64,000 nt of DNA, from contig NC_072458.1 of assembly GCF_027596085.1 (NCBI RefSeq), positions 16,157,256 to 16,221,255 on the forward strand, written 5' to 3'. This DNA is from Anoplopoma fimbria. Lineage: Eukaryota; Chordata; Actinopteri; Perciformes; Anoplopomatidae. Below the pieces are notes generated by a model. It was not told where the DNA came from. It was given only the letters and a program-made list of their open reading frames with translations, and did no database searches. This document shows, one piece after another, positions 12,186-24,451 of the stretch. A program made the translations under genes and the position numbers. How positions within the stretch are numbered: the first letter of the stretch is position 1; each line of letters begins with the position of its first letter.

Positions 12186-12224
12186 TGGCTTATTTTCTTA
12201 TTATGATATTGTTAACTGTTTTTA

Positions 12225-12945
12225 TTTCTGTACACATGACATCTATTGCACTTCTTCATATAGGGCTAGTGGCTGTAACTTGTATTTCACTAGCTCCTTG
12301 TTAAACAAGTTATTGCCCTACAAACTGTGTATCTAAGTAAATTTACATGTGAAAGAGCCAAATGATGGGTAAAAAGCCTTTCAGCTTGTGGATAAGGATG
12401 AACTAGAAGTAGGACTAGAAAAGCGCTATACAGGCACAGTCCATTGACCATTTACAATATACTTATCTCCATCCTTGGGGAGGGATCCCTCCTCTGTTGC
12501 TCTCCCTAAGTTTTCTTCCTTTTTTTCCTCCCTGTTAAAGGTTATTTTTTAGGGGGATTTTTTCTGTACCGATGTGAGGGTCCCTGGCCAAAGGAGGTTG
12601 TATGTGTACAGATTGTAAATGGTAAATGGACTGTACTTGTATTGCGCCTTTCTAGTCTTCTGACCACTCAAAGCACTCTAACCCTACATGTCATCATTCA
12701 CCCATTCTAATTTAATACACTGATGACAGAGACTAATATGCAAGGTGCCACCTGCCCATCAGGACTATCTAATCAAGCGTCTTGCCCAAGGACACATCGA
12801 TATGGACTAGCATAGCCAGGGATCGAACCATGGATCCTCTGATCAAAGGATGCTCTACAGTCGCCTGATTGTAAAGCCGTCTGAGGCAAATTTGTTATTT
12901 GTGATTTTGGGCTAAACAAAAAAGTTTAATTGAATTGAATTAATA
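12225..12945 (+). mobile_element. L2 3'-UTR interrupted by SINE insertions
   Basis: L2 3'-UTR blocks (GACATCTATTGCAC at 12237; GGGATCCCTCCTCTGTTGCT at 12482; AGCCGTCTGAGGCAAATTTG near 12873; an (ATTGA)n end) are in order but split. A SINE tail fragment occupies about 12405-12465, and a whole minus-strand SINE with family B tail occupies about 12617-12866. This is a small nest of at least three events. Confidence 0.6.
12617..12866 (-). mobile_element. tRNA-derived SINE (family B tail)
   Basis: The minus strand carries the recurring GACGCTTGAT/CAAGACGC block, a degenerate box B (GGTTCGATCCCTGG) and the tail AGACTAGAAAGGCGC with ...AGTACAGTCCATTTACC. It is inserted in L2 3'-UTR sequence. Confidence 0.65.
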
Positions 12946-14160
12946 TGAAGTTAATGTCAATGAAAATGCACATGTCCTCCACTGGTATTCCTGTTTCATA
13001 AAATGACATATCTGTGTTTAATTTGATTAATATTCACTAAGCTATGCCCACGAAAACAGAACAGCAAGGAACCGAAATGAAATTGTAAATAAAATAGTAT
13101 TTGGATAAATAAATAAAGCTGAAAGCAGCAGTGACTGATGAAAGAAGTGGAAATAGAAATAGAAAATGTACTTTTATTTTGCTACACCTGTAACTCCTAC
13201 CAACAGTGATGTAACGGTGTACTAACAGCCTTCTACTAGGGATGTTCTGATTGGATTACTAAGAATGGTATCAGGGCTGATCAAGGAATTTTTAACTGAT
13301 CACTATTGTCTCTATTGAGCTCGATCTGATCCTTCTTTTACGTCAGCTGTCACACAGTTGTTTTTACTCATCAAGCCTTTATGCACAGCCACAAGTGTGC
13401 CGTTGTCAGATCTTCAATTCTCCACGGTCCATCTTTATGCATATCATTTATTGATGTTATCCATGTAAAAGATGAACCGAATACAGTTCAGGGCTGAACT
13501 GCACCAACAAACACTGGAGGAAACTTTTAAAGGGAGAGAGAAATTCAGTGATGAGGCCAAAAAGATTTCAGAGAGAGTTTCTTATTTCTTTGTTATTTTG
13601 TAGGAAAGAAAAGGACAGGTAACTTTTTTCTTAATGCAATTGGAATGATTTAAAAAACTTTAATGTACTTGTAAGTATTCACTGTGCAGCTGTTTTCTCA
13701 AGGGAAATAGCCCACCCCTCCCCTGTGAAAAAAAACAATAATCAATCTGAATGAACAATCTGACTTTAACAAACTGTTCCAACTTGAAAACTGTTGAACC
13801 AAACATCTAAGTACAAGTAAAAATAACTTAATAAAAACATTTGGAACACTGAACATTATACTCATATAAATACACACATAAATAGTAAATATAAAACTGA
13901 TAAATATGAAACACTGATCAAACCAACAAGTAAATTAATAGGCCCATGGCTTGTATAAATCACTGAAGATCAAACTATTCATATAAATTGTGGGTGAGAA
14001 CCTTTTATGTTGCGCTTTACTTCTGTTTGGCTACTTTTGAAAATGCTGTTTTTTTAATTACCAATTAGAAAAAAAGATTGTCCCCCTGATTTAATAATTT
14101 GTTTATAAAAGAACCACCTGAAGTGTGATTTGATGGATTACATGCGACTTACTTCCGGTA
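12946..14160. other. arhgef2 last intron, no gene seen
   Basis: AT-rich non-coding sequence. ACTAGGGATGTTCTGATTGG at 13237 resembles the start of a dispersed fish repeat, but I cannot define its limits. Confidence 0.25.
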
Positions 14161-14560
14161 ATTGCCTGTTAAAATAACTATGTTTACATGCACACTCATA
14201 TACCACTATTGTTCCCAGAATGACAATATTCCAAATTTGATATGGGTCATGTAAAAATCATATTCTTTTGGATATTCTGAATATGCCTTTTTCCAAATGG
14301 AGCATTTTCTGATTAAGACATGTGATATGCCGTTATTATTCAGGTTTTAGGAGCATTCTTTTGACATGTATACAGCGCATTTGGAAGCAAAATGCCACAG
14401 GGGGCTCCTGCCATTTTTTTCATATTTTGACATGATAAGTGACATGTCAGGTCACCGAACAGTCAAAACTAACCCAGAATGGTGTCAACATGGGATTCAC
14501 TGAGTATTAATCATATTGAGTGCTGGCACACATCCTCCTGCCCGACCCGAACATCCAACC
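14161..14560. repeat. Possible degraded MITE
   Basis: It contains ATGTTTACATGCACACTCAT, GATATTCTGAATATGCC and GGAGCATTCTTTTGACATG. These resemble the palindromic internal parts of dispersed fish MITEs that carry TTTACATGCAC motifs. Ends and target duplication were not found. Confidence 0.25.
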
Positions 14561-15824
14561 CCCCTCTACGGTTTCAAGAGAAGGAGTGCCCTTTTATGGG
14601 GTATTTAACAGTTGTTTAGGTTATTATCAGGGGTTAATCAAATGCACAAAGATATTTTCAGCAAAAGTGATCTTTTTAATTATGTGCCATGTGGACTCTA
14701 TGTAAAACTGTGATGTACGTCCCTGTGTGGAGCCTGTTTCCACCAATAACAATGTCCTATCGGTGCCAACCTCTTGTTTCAACACTTCACACAGAGAGTT
14801 TGAGCAAATTTTGAGATTTGAGATTTTGAACTTAAATGTGCCATAAGACACTTGACAAAAATGAATGGAATGGAACAAATGAAAGGGGATAAATTGGCAG
14901 CTTCAGCAGAACAGAAGCTGCTGGCTCAGAGAGATGACATTCTACACTCAGCTGTTACTGGAAGATATGCATGTTTTAATGTTTACATTGACTGGTGGAG
15001 TGTCAGTGGTCGCAATGTGAGCACTTGCACCTGTGCTGGGGCTAACACTTAGAGAACAACGCACAACAATACCATAAAATGAAGGATATTATACAGTATA
15101 CATTAAGTTTAGTATTACTGTATCTCGGCACAGATAAAAAAGGTTGAATCTATGATAATTATTGGTTTAATGCACCACCCGGTGAGCATGTTGAATGACC
15201 AAAATCAACGCCTATCACTCCTCTCACAGTTGTGACCTCAGAGCCTTTTCAAGCTCAAAATGTTTTTGGAGCTCAGTGGAACAAAAGAGGTTACATGGAC
15301 TGATATTACCAAGCAATATACACTGAGAATGAGCAGAGAAGTGTATTCTAGAGCCCAGTGAGAAGAACTTTGTGGTGACAAGACTGACGTTCAGACAGGC
15401 GAGTACAACTACAAACTCACTAACTATCATAACTCACTGTGCAGAGGAGGACTTCAAAAATTACTGTATTGCCTAGAACCATGGCGTTGTGTGTGTTGCA
15501 CTGTGCAGTGTGTGTAAAACTGTACAGTCTCTCTTCCTGCTTCATGTTGAGTCAATATCGTCTTTACATATCTTTTTTGGCTGCCTTGATACTTTATTCT
15601 GCTGGTTAAACTGGAAGGTTATTTACTTTATGTAGCCTAATAATGCTTGTTGTACCCCCTGCAGGGTCCATAGATATTTTTGTACTTCTTTCTCTAATCT
15701 GGTTAATTCTTCTTGAGCTAAACTGAGGAAGGCAGTTGTTTATCGATAATTTATAATCACAAGCCAAAAATACCAAAATGATACATTTACATGTCTGTTA
15801 TGTCTGTTATGTCTCTAATCGTAC
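14561..15824. other. arhgef2 last intron, no gene seen
   Basis: No supported coding, RNA or repeat feature. The open frames here show no domain similarity. Confidence 0.3.
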
Positions 15825-15972
15825 CCTTGGAGCTTTCAGATGCTGTGTCATCATCATCATCTGATGTCATGTCTACCTCCAAATCACTGCCGTCCTGGAG
15901 GCCATCTGATTGGTGGGCCCACATGGTGTCAGCTCCAGTTGAGAGCCCCTTTCTTGGTTGCAGAGAGTCAGT
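15825..15972 (-). CDS. arhgef2: arhgef2 penultimate exon, acidic tail
   Basis: Acceptor TCCTCTTACTATTGTAG precedes 49 codons reading TDSLQPRKGLSTGADTM... and an acidic run with five consecutive Asp followed by TASESSK. One base then remains before the donor GTACGA. It starts in phase 0, matching the end of the 16840-17166 exon, and ends in phase 1, matching 10912-10940. Human ARHGEF2 has an equally acidic, Ser-rich stretch (LQDSSDPD...) just before its C-terminus; here LQDGSDLEVD aligns. I did not find the human segment containing the RRSLPAGD 14-3-3 site between this exon and the coiled coil. It may be absent or too diverged to see. Confidence 0.65.
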
Positions 15973-16179
15973 CTACAATAGTAAGAGGAAAGAGTCCATA
16001 GAAAGGCACATGTACTGTTCTCTATACCTGCTGAGGACTGAGACTTTTATCCTTCCTTTGAAAAGAATAATTTCCCCCAATATACACATCAAATTCATTC
16101 AACATGGCTGTATAAGGCCTTGTGTAAGGAATTTGTCAGACAGATTAATAGCCCTGATGACATCACTATGACGTCATCA

Positions 16180-16270
16180 TTTTGTAATCTCAAATGAGAT
16201 TAATTTTGTAATCTCATTTGTAAGATTACATTTGTAATCTCAATCACAAAGTGATTGAGATTACAAATGT
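16180..16270. repeat. Palindrome cluster with a 20-bp perfect hairpin
   Basis: The arms at 16228-16247 and 16251-16270 are perfect 20-nt reverse complements around an AAA loop. Upstream, TAATCTCA-AA-TGAGATTA (about 16188-16205) is a second, smaller palindrome. The motif TGTAATCTCA occurs three times in direct orientation and once inverted. The cluster sits in the intron between the coiled-coil exon and the acidic-tail exon. Confidence 0.85.
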
Positions 16271-16298
16271 TTAACAAAAAGCTCGTATTTGAACTGGG

Positions 16299-16442
16299 GG
16301 TGTGGAGTTTGTGAGCGTGAATGGTTGTCTGTGTATAAATGTCAGCCCTGCAATAGTCTGGCGACCTGTCCAGGGTGTGTACCCTGCCTCCAGCCCCCCG
16401 CGACCCTTAACAGGATAAGCTGTTACGTTTATTGAATGAATG
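16299..16442 (+). mobile_element. RTE/Rex3-type LINE 3'-end fragment
   Basis: It contains TCTGGCGACCTGTCCAGGGT, then CCCCGCGACCCTTAACAGGA and TAAGCTGTTACG, and ends in GAATGAATGG. This is the widespread fish LINE 3' end with an (ATGA)n tail. No coding portion remains. The family name is from memory of the motif. Confidence 0.5.
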
Positions 16443-16839
16443 GTTTAAAATTAGCTTGTAAACTGGCTACTTGTTAAACAATCTGGTCGTACACAGCGTC
16501 TCTCAACTCCAGTCTCACATATCAAGTTGCTAATCGGACTGTTAACAATGAGCAGCTCACGGAAAAGGATAGGGTTGGCCCGGATATCTGACAAATATCG
16601 CCCCTTGCAGTCAGAGGCTTATCTGTCATTAATGAAAATTGTTTGGATATAATGTCTTTACATTATTCTTCATACTGTGAAAAATGTGCACATTCTTTTA
16701 TTTTATTTCCCCTAATTATGTTTATTATAATGCGCAAAACACCATGCCTAATTGATTGTATAAGAAAATCAACTTAGGCATTTAAAATGGTTCTGATTTT
16801 TAAAATCTGTTTTGTGAGTTGCAATGCAAATGTTCTCAC

Positions 16840-17166
16840 TTGAGAAGACAGCTCCTCTAGCTGCTGGGAGGCAGGTGCAGCCCCGCTGCAGACCTTCATG
16901 TGTCGGACATGCCTCTCCAGCTTTGCCCGGGCCCTCTCACTGTCCTTGAACCGGTTCTCCGCATCTCGCAGCCTCAGCAGCTCCTCCTGAAGCAGGCTGT
17001 GTTGTCTCTGCAAAAGAGCCAGCTCCCCGATGCTTGACCCTGCATTGGCTTCACGATTTCCACCATCTCGCCAGAGAGGGCGGCACGCTCCTCCTGCAGC
17101 TGGTGCCACGTTATCCTGTGGCTGCAGCAACAGCTCCAAAATGGAGTCTTGTTTGATAACTGCACC
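16840..17166 (-). CDS. arhgef2: arhgef2 coiled-coil exon
   Basis: The minus strand reads 109 codons between acceptor AACCTGCAG and donor GTGAGA, in phase 0 at both ends. It opens GAVIKQDSILELLLQPQD, corresponding to the human AAVAQQD segment. After a variable Gly/Ala linker comes the coiled coil, ELALLQRQHSLLQEELLRLR and then RFKDSERARAKLERHVRHM, nearly identical to the human ARHGEF2 ELALLQRQHALLQEEL region. In GEF-H1 the C-terminal coiled coil contributes to microtubule binding and autoinhibition. This exon is the strongest evidence separating arhgef2 from arhgef18 and akap13. Confidence 0.9.
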
Positions 17167-17514
17167 CTGCAGGTTATGATAGAAGATTCAGATTTAAAGA
17201 TTTTACAGGCTGAAAATGGACATAGAAGACATGAAACCAAAGTGTTTCTGTTGGAGAGTTCCATGAAATTCCCTTCCTATGTCCTATATCCAGTGTGCCA
17301 GATTGTTTCACTGGGGGACATGTTTCTTTATTACCATGAACACACACACTGAAGTTTATTTTGACTCAATGCCCCATACAAATACTTACTAGAGCACCAA
17401 ATGTGGATTAATAATTAATTGTTTGAGTAACATTTGTTAAAAAAAAACATGTGCTGTGCCCTAAACTGTTACATAGGACTCAAGCGTGTTAAAGATTCAC
17501 AGAAACCTTCTCAC

Positions 17515-17565
17515 CTGGAGTGCATGGAGGTAAACACTGAGATTCACCAGCCTCTGATAGATCTT
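17515..17565 (-). CDS. arhgef2: arhgef2 exon upstream of the coiled coil
   Basis: There are 17 codons (KIYQRLVNLSVYLHALQ) between acceptor TGTTTTTACAG and donor GTGAGA, phase 0 to phase 0. Human ARHGEF2 has ALQRLVNLYGLLHGLQ at the same place, immediately before the next exon's QQD motif. The exon is short but matches in sequence, length and phase. Confidence 0.88.
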
Positions 17566-17639
17566 CTGTAAAAACAGGCAGCATACTTATTACTGACATC
17601 TCTCTCTCACTCTCTTTCCCTCTCTCTTTTCTCCTACAA

Positions 17640-19009
<1,370 letters not shown>

Positions 19010-19059
19010 CTTTGATGCTAAGAAATCATGTGCTCCATTGACCAACAGATCCTGATCAC
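19010..19059 (-). CDS. arhgef2: arhgef2 small linker exon
   Basis: Acceptor TCTGCTCAG and donor GTGAGC bracket two bases plus 16 codons (DQDLLVNGAHDFLASK), starting in phase 1 and ending in phase 0. An alternative acceptor 8 nt downstream would bring a stop into frame, so the upstream AG was chosen. This part of the linker is not conserved with human; support comes from phase, splice sites and position. Confidence 0.65.
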
Positions 19060-19509
19060 CTGAGCAGAGACAAGAACAGCATTCAAAGAGTTACAAACAA
19101 TTATGATCATGAATGTCAACAAAGATGGACATAGTTAATTCTTCATTTAATCTAAATACGATCTTGATGATCACTGACATGTGAAATCACATGATGCTAG
19201 TATCTACGGTCAGCTATTAACAATTAGAAAACTTGTCAATGTTATAGTGAGACTTGTTGTATTGTCAGTTTGTAAACATGTGCCTTTCGACCTATGCCTG
19301 CTTCTGTCTTTAGTAAAGGTAAATTAAAAGTGTCCTTTTACCAATGATAATTGATGAGGAAGAAGTGTTCGATAGGTTTGACGTGATGCATTGGTATCTG
19401 TTTTATGTTTCTTGTATGTCCCTCTTAATTGTTGTTGATTGTTATATTTTTGTGTTGCTGGACAGAAATGATGACTGATGATGAATGATAGGAGTCTTCA
19501 GTGACTCAC

Positions 19510-19596
19510 TGGTTTCTACCACCTCCATGTGGTTTTGATTGGATGGAAGAGGGATGTCCACCCTGGAACCCAGAAGAAGTTCACTCAACCTGTCGA
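19510..19596 (-). CDS. arhgef2: arhgef2 linker exon after the post-PH helix
   Basis: After acceptor GTTTCAACAG the first two bases complete a Val codon, giving VDRLSELLLGSRVDIPLPSN, and the exon ends one base into a codon before donor GTGAGT. Human ARHGEF2 reads EVEGLKDLLVGPGVELLL at this point. The entry phase (one base from 29946-30134) and exit phase (one base) fit the neighbours. Confidence 0.8.
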
Positions 19597-20077
19597 CTGT
19601 TGAAACACACACAACTGTATAACTCAAAAATTCAATCTCAAAAATTCAATTCAAAAAAACATGATCCAACATTCTACCATGTGGCAATTACTAACCTGTT
19701 TACATCTTGTTACTATAATCGCAGTATACTCATTAGACTTGATATGCTTCTGTGATGATGAAAATAATACCACACACTTTTCATTTGCGATGCTTGCAGA
19801 TTTGATAAGACAAGGTGGTATAGATATTTAAAACAATTTTTTTACTTTGAAATAATACCAGTTTTGGAAAAAATTGTTATCAAAGGTGATATTTTGTCCA
19901 CTGTTAAACAACAACTAAACAAGACTAAGGGCCCTTCTTTAACCATCCATAGCGCATGGTCAGAAGTGCATGGCCCAAGTGTGTTTAAAATGTTTTGGAT
20001 ACAAACATTCCTAAACAGCCACCACTGTAATATTATTCTACAAATATTATGACACTAATAATAATAGTGTAGCCAGA
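19597..20077. other. arhgef2 intron, no gene seen
   Basis: Start of a 10.3-kb intron that continues to 29945. No feature is supported in this part. Confidence 0.4.
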
Positions 20078-20385
20078 TCTGGGGCGACTGTGGCTCAGTG
20101 GAGAGCAGGGTCTTCCTCCAATCAGAGGCCCCGGCTCCGTCATTCCATGTCAATGTGTTCTTGGGCAAGACACTTAACTCCAAGTAGCTCCCGAAAGCTG
20201 TGCCATCGGTGTGTGAATGTGTGTGAATGTTAGTTAGAGTTAGAGTCCTGATGTGCAGGTGGCACCTTGCATGGTAGCCCCTGTCATCAGTGTGTGAATG
20301 GGTGAATGATGACATGTAGTGTTAAAGCGCTCTAGGTGGTCGGAAGACTAGAAGAGCGCTATACAAGTACAGTTCATTGATTCAT
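20078..20385 (+). mobile_element. tRNA-derived SINE (family B tail)
   Basis: Head GGGGCGACTGTGGCTCAGTG, conserved CAAGACACTTAACTCCAAGT, central CTGATGTGCAGGTGGCACC, and tail GACTAGAAGAGCGCTATACA with ...AGTACAGTTCATT. It directly abuts the antisense Rex1 5' end. Confidence 0.75.
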
Positions 20386-20715
20386 CTGTATCTGCAAATC
20401 GCAGCTAACTTCGGGTCTTTCCTCTGGTAGCAGCACCACTGTGTTATGGAATGCTAACATCTGACCCCTGGTGTACACAATGGGTCCATGGCTGCGTGCT
20501 GGATTCCCGGACACGGTTGTGAAAAGTGCAAAAAACAGTATGTAGGTCCAAGCAAAACCTATGAATCTGGTGTCCATTGTGCACAGAAGTTTAAAAAAAA
20601 GTCAAGACAAGAAAGGTACGAAAAAGCACAAATATATAGAGAATAGGAGGAAAAAAGCTCAATTGTGAGCAGGAGCTGCTGTAACAGTCTGCCAATGGTG
20701 AGGCCATCTTAGTGG
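20386..20715 (-). mobile_element. Rex1-type LINE, 5' end only, antisense
   Basis: The minus strand begins GATGGCCTCACCATTGG...CAGCAGCTCCTGCTCAC, colinear with the 5' end of the long Rex1 at 26406. It then encodes a short ORF (20374-20577) starting MDTRFIGFAWTYILFF and continuing ALFTTVSGNPARSHGPIVYT, which looks like a signal peptide. The related sequence in the long copy (26521-26660) keeps the same SARSHGP core. Everything 3' of this is missing, so the fragment is 3'-truncated, which is unusual for a LINE. Confidence 0.6.
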
Positions 20716-20819
20716 CGCAGGATGTTCAGCGCTGAGGCCCCCCGCAGACCATGTAGGCTTCAGGATTTTTAATTTCCCCTACAGCTGAGTGCCGAGCAGA
20801 AGGGGCAGTTACCCAGGAT

Positions 20820-22440
20820 AAGGAGCCCATATCACAGCCTAAGTCTGCCTTGGTCAGTGAGTGCCCTGATTTTCTTATTAAAAATGAATGGATGCTCATA
20901 CCTTTTTTGCTTCATACAGGATCGCAGGTCACATTGCTGAGTCGAAGCCTGTTTAGGAAGCACCTAGAAAGAACTGGTGTGACCGCTGCTGACTATGCCC
21001 CTGGCTGACCCTGCGAGCTGCTAATAGCCTAGAGATTCCGTATACTGGCTATACTTTTGTAAACTGTATAGTAGGAAGTGTTCATGTTACTGTAAAAGGT
21101 GTGATTATCGTCAATGATAAATGCATGGGACCAGATAAGGGCATGCTCACTCAAGGGACCCATCCAGGGCTGTCTGCTTTCAAAAACACCATGCCCCCTG
21201 CAGCAGGACGAGTCTGGGGTCGACCATTTGCAGATTGCCAGCGAGTTGCCACATAAAGTCCTCATCCACCTTATCAGGGCATGGCAAAATTAACACGACA
21301 GCAAAATTAACACGACAGCAACCTGTCATCGTCCGACCCAAATCTGAAATGGTCCTGTGGACACAGGTATCTGAAGGTGGGACTAACCCATCTTGTAATG
21401 TAATTGTAGAGCCTCTCCCTGAAAGCAACACGGAATGGCATGTGGGAATGACCCTGCCCACCCTAAATGGAGGACAAGTGCCTTGCAGGATCTGCAACCC
21501 CAACCCTTACCCAGTAGAGATCCCTCAACGCCAGCCATTGACCCCTGTTACAGAGGTGGCTATGACCGACATTCAAGAAGAGCAAGAGCTGGTTCTCAAC
21601 AGTGTGGCTCCAGACATTGTGGAGGTAGCGGTGAGGTGGGTAGGGGTCACAGAGGGAGTCAATGATATTGAGTCACATCCTGGGATGTCGTGACAGGGAG
21701 AAGGACAGACCTCTGACCAACAGGGGAAGATGACCAACCTGCTACAGAGGTTGACAAAAGTGTTTTCAAGCCATGATGAAGATTTTGGCAGCACTAGTGT
21801 TGTGAAGCACCAGATACCAACTAGTTCAGCGCCCCCAAGTCTTGAGAGGTACTGACCCGTCCCTCCAAGTCTCTATGCTGAGTTACAACCCTTGCTGCAG
21901 AACATGCTGTACAGTGGTGTGGTGAGGGAGAGTGCGAGCTCTTGGGCTGCCCCTATTGCATTTGTCAAGAAAAGGATGGAAGCTGCAAGTTCTTTGTAGA
22001 CTACAGTAAGTTGAATAAGCTCATGCGTAAGGATGCCTACCCCCTAACCTGCATCTGGGAGTCATTGACTGGACTCATAGACTGCTTTCAACACACCCTT
22101 CGGCCTGTGTTATGCCCGAGCCACCTTTCAAAGGCTAATGCAAAGTGTTTGGGAAACCTGGTAAATTACTATGTTGATTTATCTGGATGATGTTGTTGTG
22201 TTTTACCTTGATTTTGATAAATGCCAACTGTTCCAGCAAGAGGTGACTTATTTGGGCAATGCTATCAGTGAACAAGGGGTGGCTATAGATCCTGCTAAGA
22301 CAGCAGCGATGAGAGAATTGCCAGTGTCCCAAACAGTTAAGTAGGTAAAATCTTTCCTTGGCTTTGCTGGTTATTATCACCGTTTTTTACTTGCTGTTTC
22401 TAAAATCGCAATGCCATTGAATGCCCTGACACATGTGTAG
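20820..22440 (+). pseudogene. Ty3/Gypsy pol relic (protease and reverse transcriptase)
   Basis: Broken-frame translation gives an aspartic-protease core (HTGSQVTLLSRSLF near 20918), a long linker ORF (21235-21693), and then the RT: FVDYSKLNKLMRKDAYPL near 21975, a YLDDVVV catalytic box near 22184-22200, and SFLGFAGYYHRFL near 22350. The protease active-site Asp is replaced by His (CAT). Frames shift at least four times. Integrase was not recovered. The gene is dead. Confidence 0.75.
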
Positions 22441-23559
22441 CGAGGTTGGAGAGGCCTGAAGTGACTAACAACCCGAGACATTCATCCCCCCCCTCTGGTA
22501 TTTCATCTCTACAGAGGAGGTTTCAATACACTTTCGCAGAGACACTCCCAAAACCCCCACTCTATAAAGGCATCAGGGCTGACACAAGTCAGCCCGGAAA
22601 ATCCGAACCAATGAATAACCTTTTTCCTCTCCTCCCCCTCTTTTTTCTATCTGATAACTGAACATCTGGTCTTCCCAGGTCACATCATAAACTACTTGGG
22701 TCAAAGAAACAGGAACTGACCCTTAGTGTTTTGCAAATATTCTCTGTAGCTCGGTATAACACTGTATACGTACGTCTTAACCCCCACCAAAGTATTTCCC
22801 ATTTCATTTCAGTGATAATACGTTTTTCTCGCGTAGTTGTGGAGTGGAAAACAGAGTTAAATTCATTTTCAGATATTTCAGATCGGACTCATCATGTGAC
22901 CATATTGCCCTCCAGTGGTCAATTGGTGATAACACATATCTGACACGCATAACCTCTGTTAAATTCTGTAAACCAAATGTATGTAACTGAAATTCCATGT
23001 GTGTGTGAGGTCTGTTGAGCTCATAGTGAAGAAAAGTATGTGGGTTATTTGTTTAAAATGTTAGATTAGTCAATTTACTAAACAAGACCGCCGACACTAG
23101 GGACAAAGGAATCCCAAATCTTGAGAAAACAAAGTCGTAAACCAGGCCCCTCCTTACGACTTGACAGCCATCCTGAACAGATAAAACAGTGAGATTTCCT
23201 TTGTTCACTCTCTTGTCCTTTTCGTTTTTGTCCGTGTTAGGTATGTCTTGTTAAGTGTTAGGGAGCTTCATACAAGCTACCGTTATTTTATTTTAGAACA
23301 GCAGTTTTGTCAATACTTTTCCTCCTCAAACTCCTTTGAGCACCTTAGAATTATTCTTTTAAGCAAGCCTTATTTTATTTTAGTGTACATCTGTTGTTGT
23401 GAGACATCAACTTTAATTATTATCGTTTAGGCCAAAACGAGATTAGTTGGAGAATATCAACAAGTAGCCTGAGTTATCAAACTATTCAGAGCTATATCCC
23501 TCTCCAAACAACGAAAGTATCGCAATAATCTCAGACTGTGCCCTTTAGATGTATCCGAC
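22441..23559. other. arhgef2 intron, unexplained non-coding sequence
   Basis: A TATA-like CTATAAAGGC lies near 22561. The sequence could include LTR-derived material from the neighbouring Gypsy relic, but I found no paired ends. No gene is supported. Confidence 0.25.
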
Positions 23560-23705
23560 TGTGCCCCCTTGACCCTTCAGGGGGACCAACAGCCCCCAGT
23601 GGTGAGCCCTAGCATCCCAACGTACATCCCTCACAGCAAGCTAATTTTGGGTTGCCTCCGGCAGTAATTGGTCGGGACAACCATTATTAAAGAAGGGGGG
23701 AAACT
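23560..23705 (+). mobile_element. Gypsy 3' end with polypurine tract
   Basis: A Pro-rich broken coding tail (GGGGGACCAACAGCCCCCAG) is followed by AAAGAAGGGGGGAAAC at 23690-23705 and then TGTGAAGTTGGACA. That is the usual order of polypurine tract followed by 3' LTR. It probably belongs to the Gypsy relic at 20820-22440. Confidence 0.45.
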
Positions 23706-23744
23706 GTGAAGTTGGACATTTTAAGCCATGCTTTATTCACTTGA

Positions 23745-23960
23745 TCCCAGTATAATTGTCAGCTTTATTGATCATGAACATACATACATATATACATTAA
23801 ATTTCTCTTCTGCATTTAACCCATCTATGAGGAGCAGTGGGCTGCTAGGAAGCGCCCGGGGAGCAACTTGTGGTTAGGTGTCTTGCTCAAGGACAACTCG
23901 GCATGTGTAGACTGTAGAGGCCAGGGTTCGACCACCAACCTTGTGGTAGTGGGAAGAGTG
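23745..23960 (-). mobile_element. SINE-like fragment
   Basis: The sequence contains CCCGGGGAGCAACTTGTGGT, TCTTGCTCAAGGACA and GGGTTCGACCACCAACC, a tRNA-SINE-like body in antisense. The 3' part resembles CAGCTTTATTGATCATGAAC. It is truncated, and its family differs from the two SINE families above. Confidence 0.4.
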
Positions 23961-24451
23961 GAAAAAAGCTGATTAGTTGGACCACACCCCATACAGCTGA
24001 AGAAGGGCAGGATAGACAGTGCTTTTTAAGGTTTGATTTGGGACAGGTCCAAGAGAGAAGGAACAGATTAGGAACAGAGAGGGAGGAGGGACACACGGGT
24101 GGCCGGAGGAACTGGAGAGACTCACACACCACAGAGTTTGGACTGCTGAGTTAAAGTGTTCCAATGGGAAAGTTTACTTCCGGTAGACTAGGTGGCAGAG
24201 CTGAAATAAGGCCCGAGATGAGGTACCGGATGACAGCCGTGGATGATTCGGGTGTGACACGAAGGCAGCAAGACTTCAAGGTTCAACGCCTGCTTTTAAG
24301 CTAGGTAAAGGAAAGTGACCAAGAAAACAAAGCTTGTGTGAGTTGGCCTCTATTTGTGTAAAGCAGCGACAGAGGGTATTCCTTCTCCTCCTACGAGGCA
24401 GCAGCAGTTTGAGTGAGGAGGGGCAGCAGGACCGCGGTGAGGACGAGACGC
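23961..24451. other. arhgef2 intron, possible LTR remainder, no gene seen
   Basis: GA-rich sequence between a SINE fragment and an L2. It may continue the Gypsy 3' LTR that starts near 23706. Nothing firmer can be said. Confidence 0.25.

Noticed and set aside
15791..16171. 126-codon plus-strand ORF with a Ser-rich run
   Set aside because: It is the complement of the Asp-rich arhgef2 exon. The minus strand has matching splice sites and phase.
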